Shown: positions 5,537 through 7,249 of the stretch, piece by piece
How the letters are laid out: each line of letters opens with the position of its first letter
How positions within the stretch are numbered: the first letter of the stretch is position 1
Origin: Candidatus Caccousia avistercoris
GTDB taxonomy: Bacteria; Bacillota; Clostridia; Oscillospirales; Acutalibacteraceae
Length of the DNA: 7,249 nt
NCBI GenBank assembly: GCA_018715025.1
Contig: DVMK01000122.1
Span: 1-7,249, forward strand
Direction of reading: 5' to 3'
The notes under the pieces: generated by a model
Databases searched by the model: none
What the model was told of the DNA's origin: nothing
What the model saw: the letters and a program-made list of their open reading frames with translations, nothing else
Translations under genes and position numbers: made by a program

Positions 5537-6112
5537 ATGAAAACAAGAACGTTATCCCTCACCATGACGGCCCTGTTCTGCGCCCTTACGGCGGTGCTGG
5601 CGCCCTTGACCGTGACGCTGCCCGTCACCCTTGTGCCCTTTTCTCTTTCCCTCATACCGGTGTTCCTCACCGGGGCGGTGCTGCCCAAGCAGAACGCGCT
5701 GCTGGCGCAGGTGTGCTACCTGCTGCTGGGGCTTGCGGGCCTGCCGGTGTTCAGCGGCTTTTCCAGCGGGGCCGGGGTGCTGCTGGGGCCCACGGGGGGC
5801 TTCCTGCTGGCGTACCCGGCGTCCGCCTTTCTGATGGCGTGGATCCTGGAAAAGCGCTTTTCTGTTCCCCGGCTGGCGCTGGCCCTGGCGGCCGGCCTGC
5901 TCACCTGTTACCTGATGGGCTCCCTTTGGTACTGCGCTGTCGGCCATGTGGGCTACCTGCAGGCCCTGGCGGCCGCCGTGCTGCCCTTTGTGCTGTGGGA
6001 CGCGCTCAAGGCCCTGTGCGCCGGCCTGGCCGCCGCCGCCCTGCGGAAGGCGAACCGGATGCTGGACGCTTCCGCCGGCCGGAAGCGCGGCGCAGAAGGC
6101 GGGGGAAGGTAA
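5537..6112 (+). CDS. bioY: Biotin transporter substrate-binding subunit BioY (ECF transporter S component)
   Basis: An integral membrane protein of 191 residues, typical for BioY, with about six hydrophobic segments. It binds biotin at the outer face and imports it together with an energy-coupling module (EcfA, EcfA', EcfT). Family landmarks are the N-terminal TALFCALTAVLAPL, the segment PVFSGFSSGAGVLLGPTGGF (70-89) and the C-terminal PFVLWDALKAL (150-160) with the conserved Asp and Lys. The tail after about residue 170 is basic and Gly-rich and probably cytoplasmic. The start is fixed by GGAGG followed by seven T residues before the ATG. No EcfAT or bioMN genes flank it, so it probably uses a shared ECF module encoded elsewhere. 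The BirA-type operator upstream supports the biotin assignment. No clear terminator follows the gene. Confidence 0.95.
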   Translation: MKTRTLSLTMTALFCALTAVLAPLTVTLPVTLVPFSLSLIPVFLTGAVLPKQNALLAQVCYLLLGLAGLPVFSGFSSGAGVLLGPTGGFLLAYPASAFLMAWILEKRFSVPRLALALAAGLLTCYLMGSLWYCAVGHVGYLQALAAAVLPFVLWDALKALCAGLAAAALRKANRMLDASAGRKRGAEGGGR

Positions 6113-6246
6113 GCCGCGCCCCGTTTCCCCGAAAACGCCGGGAGCAAAAAACAGAAATGACGCGTGAGGTAGACAGAGATTTCGGCCAAAAACAAGAGAA
6201 AAATGAAGCAACCATATTTGTAAATTAAAAAAATGAAAAAATCCTA

Positions 6247-6275
6247 TTGACAGCCGCCGCCTTGTGTGGTAGTAT
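6247..6275 (+). promoter_or_regulatory. rplM-rpsI promoter
   Basis: A perfect TTGACA (6247-6252) is followed after 17 bases by TAGTAT (6270-6275), which is preceded by TGG and so forms an extended -10. An A-rich tract at about 6221-6240 lies directly upstream, as in an UP element. The predicted start near 6282 gives a leader of about 49 bases. An alternative -10, TATCAT at 6273-6278, would need a 20-base spacer. Confidence 0.7.
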
Positions 6276-6330
6276 CATAGAGCACAAATTTGCAAAACGA
6301 AACGAAGGAAGTCATCAGGAGGTAAAAGCC

Positions 6331-6759
6331 ATGTCTACTTATATGCCCAAAAGCGGAGAAATTTCCCGCAAGTGGTATGTACTCGACGCTGCCGGCAAAC
6401 CGCTGGGCCGTGTGGCCGCCCAGGCTGCCGTTCTTCTGCGGGGCAAGCAGAAGCCCACGTTCGCACCCCATGTGGACTGCGGCGACCATGTGATCATTAT
6501 CAACTGCGAGAAGGCAGTGCTCACCGGCAAGAAGCTGGAAAAGAAATTCTATCATCATCACACAGGCTACATCGGGCACCTGAAATCCGTCCGTTATGAT
6601 ACCCTTATGGCCCAGAACCCCACCAAGGCCATGGAGCTGGCTGTAAAGGGCATGATCCCCAGCAACAGCATCGGCCGCGACGCCATGAGCCGCCTGCGCC
6701 TGTTCGCGGGCAGCGAGCACAAGCACGCCGCCCAGAAGCCCGAAGCTTGGGAATTATAA
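6331..6759 (+). CDS. rplM: 50S ribosomal protein L13
   Basis: An early-assembling protein of the large ribosomal subunit that binds 23S rRNA. The 142 residues match the usual length. Landmarks are KWYVLDAAGKPLGRVAA (14-30), HVDCGDHVIIINCEK (47-61), TGKKLEKK (65-72), the HHHTGY region (75-80), GMIPSNSIGRDAMSRL (107-122) and the C-terminal AGSEHKHAAQKPE. The ATG at 6331 is chosen because AGGAGG lies eight bases upstream and the protein then has normal length. The same frame stays open back to 6247, but that stretch holds the promoter. rpsI follows after 14 bases, the usual L13-S9 operon. The short leader shows no obvious L13-type autoregulatory structure. Confidence 0.97.
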   Translation: MSTYMPKSGEISRKWYVLDAAGKPLGRVAAQAAVLLRGKQKPTFAPHVDCGDHVIIINCEKAVLTGKKLEKKFYHHHTGYIGHLKSVRYDTLMAQNPTKAMELAVKGMIPSNSIGRDAMSRLRLFAGSEHKHAAQKPEAWEL

Positions 6760-6773
6760 GGGAGGATTGAACC

Positions 6774-7175
6774 ATGTACGAGAAAGCGCCTTATTTTTAC
6801 GGAACCGGTAGAAGAAAGAGCTCCGTGGCCCGCGTCCGTGTGTACCAGGGCTCTGGCAAGATTACCATCAACGACAGGGACATCGACGACTACTTCGGCC
6901 TTGAGACGCTGAAGCTCATTGTGCGTCAGCCCCTGGTGCTCACCAACACCAACGAGAAGTTTGACATTGTGTGCCGCGTTACCGGCGGCGGCGTCACCGG
7001 CCAGGCCGGCGCTATCCGCCACGGCATTGCCCGCGCCCTGCTGCAGTACGATTCTGAAAACCTGCGCGCTACCCTGAAGAAGGCCGGGTTCCTCACCCGC
7101 GACCCCAGAATGAAGGAAAGAAAGAAGTACGGCCTCAAGGCTGCCCGTCGCGCTCCGCAGTTCAGCAAGCGCTAA
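6774..7175 (+). CDS. rpsI: 30S ribosomal protein S9
   Basis: A small-subunit protein whose long C-terminal tail reaches the P site and touches the peptidyl-tRNA anticodon arm. The 133 residues are close to the family norm of about 130. Landmarks are YGTGRRKSSVARVRV (9-23), GSGKITINDRDIDDYF (26-41), VTGGGVTGQAGAIRHGIARA (69-88), and FLTRDPRMKERKKYG followed by the basic tail ending in the canonical SKR. GGGAGG lies eight bases before the ATG. It is second in the operon after rplM, with only 14 bases between the stop and start, and a strong terminator follows. Confidence 0.97.
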   Translation: MYEKAPYFYGTGRRKSSVARVRVYQGSGKITINDRDIDDYFGLETLKLIVRQPLVLTNTNEKFDIVCRVTGGGVTGQAGAIRHGIARALLQYDSENLRATLKKAGFLTRDPRMKERKKYGLKAARRAPQFSKR

Positions 7176-7193
7176 ACTTTATCAAAAGTGGTC

Positions 7194-7228
7194 AAAAACC
7201 CCGGAACTACGCGGTTTCCGGGGTTTTT
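7194..7228 (+). terminator. Rho-independent terminator of the rplM-rpsI operon
   Basis: AAAAACCCCGGAA (7194-7206) pairs with TTCCGGGGTTTTT (7216-7228) around a 9-base loop. The A and T runs on both sides make it suitable for both directions, so it may also stop a convergent gene beyond the right edge. Confidence 0.94.
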
Positions 7229-7249
7229 CCTTTTCAAATGGTTTGACGC

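Noticed and set aside
5409..5539. 43-codon leader-peptide-like frame ending at the bioY start (stop overlaps the ATG)
   Set aside because: Its ATG lies inside the -10 hexamer of the bioY promoter, so it would not be on the transcript, and it has no ribosome binding site.
6116..6150. Bulged stem after bioY (CCCCGTTT with AAACG-CC-GGG) as a bioY terminator
   Set aside because: It is followed by AGCAAAAAAC with no T run, so it is not a credible intrinsic terminator.
5552..6211. Minus-strand frame of 219 codons opposite bioY
   Set aside because: It is antisense to a clear BioY protein, is Gln/Gly/Arg-rich and has no recognisable domain.
6218..6252. Second BirA-like site upstream of rplM (TTGTAAAT ... 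ATTGACAG)
   Set aside because: The half-sites are poorer, the spacing is too long, and ribosomal protein genes are not expected BirA targets; TTGACA there is simply the -35.

Overview
This is a GC-rich chromosomal segment of a Gram-positive, Clostridia-like bacterium, probably of the Oscillospiraceae/Ruminococcaceae kind. That placement rests on strong AGGAGG-type ribosome binding sites, sigma-A-type promoters in AT-rich gaps, and the gene set (AEC permease, type I-beta DAHP synthase, ECF-type BioY, greA next to lysS). The genus is not determined.

Layout, left to right. (i) 1-302, AT-richer than the rest: the 5' end of a small VbhA-antitoxin-like gene (minus strand, running off the left edge), and a gap holding several inverted and direct repeats immediately beyond the lysS stop. 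This may be the end of an integrated mobile element. (ii) 303-2872, minus strand: lysS (lysyl-tRNA synthetase), greA (transcript cleavage factor) with a consensus promoter, and an unrecognised 85-residue membrane protein. An intrinsic terminator separates greA from lysS. (iii) 2907-3848, minus strand: an AEC (auxin efflux carrier) family transporter with its own promoter, apparently co-transcribed with the small membrane protein. (iv) 3950-4199, plus strand: a solitary 5S rRNA gene with its own promoter, an upstream A/T tract and a terminator. (v) 4243-5336, plus strand: a DAHP synthase gene for the first step of the shikimate pathway. (vi) 5360-6112, plus strand: bioY, the biotin-binding membrane subunit of an ECF transporter, behind a BirA-type operator overlapping its promoter and a GC-rich leader that could hide the ribosome binding site. 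(vii) 6247-7228, plus strand: the rplM-rpsI ribosomal protein operon (L13, S9) with promoter and terminator.

Most of the window is housekeeping: translation (lysS, 5S, L13, S9), transcription (greA), aromatic amino acid synthesis and vitamin uptake. The parts that most deserve a second look are the bioY control region and the junction at the 3' end of lysS. I found no CRISPR array, transposase or tRNA, and no clearly new multi-gene system.
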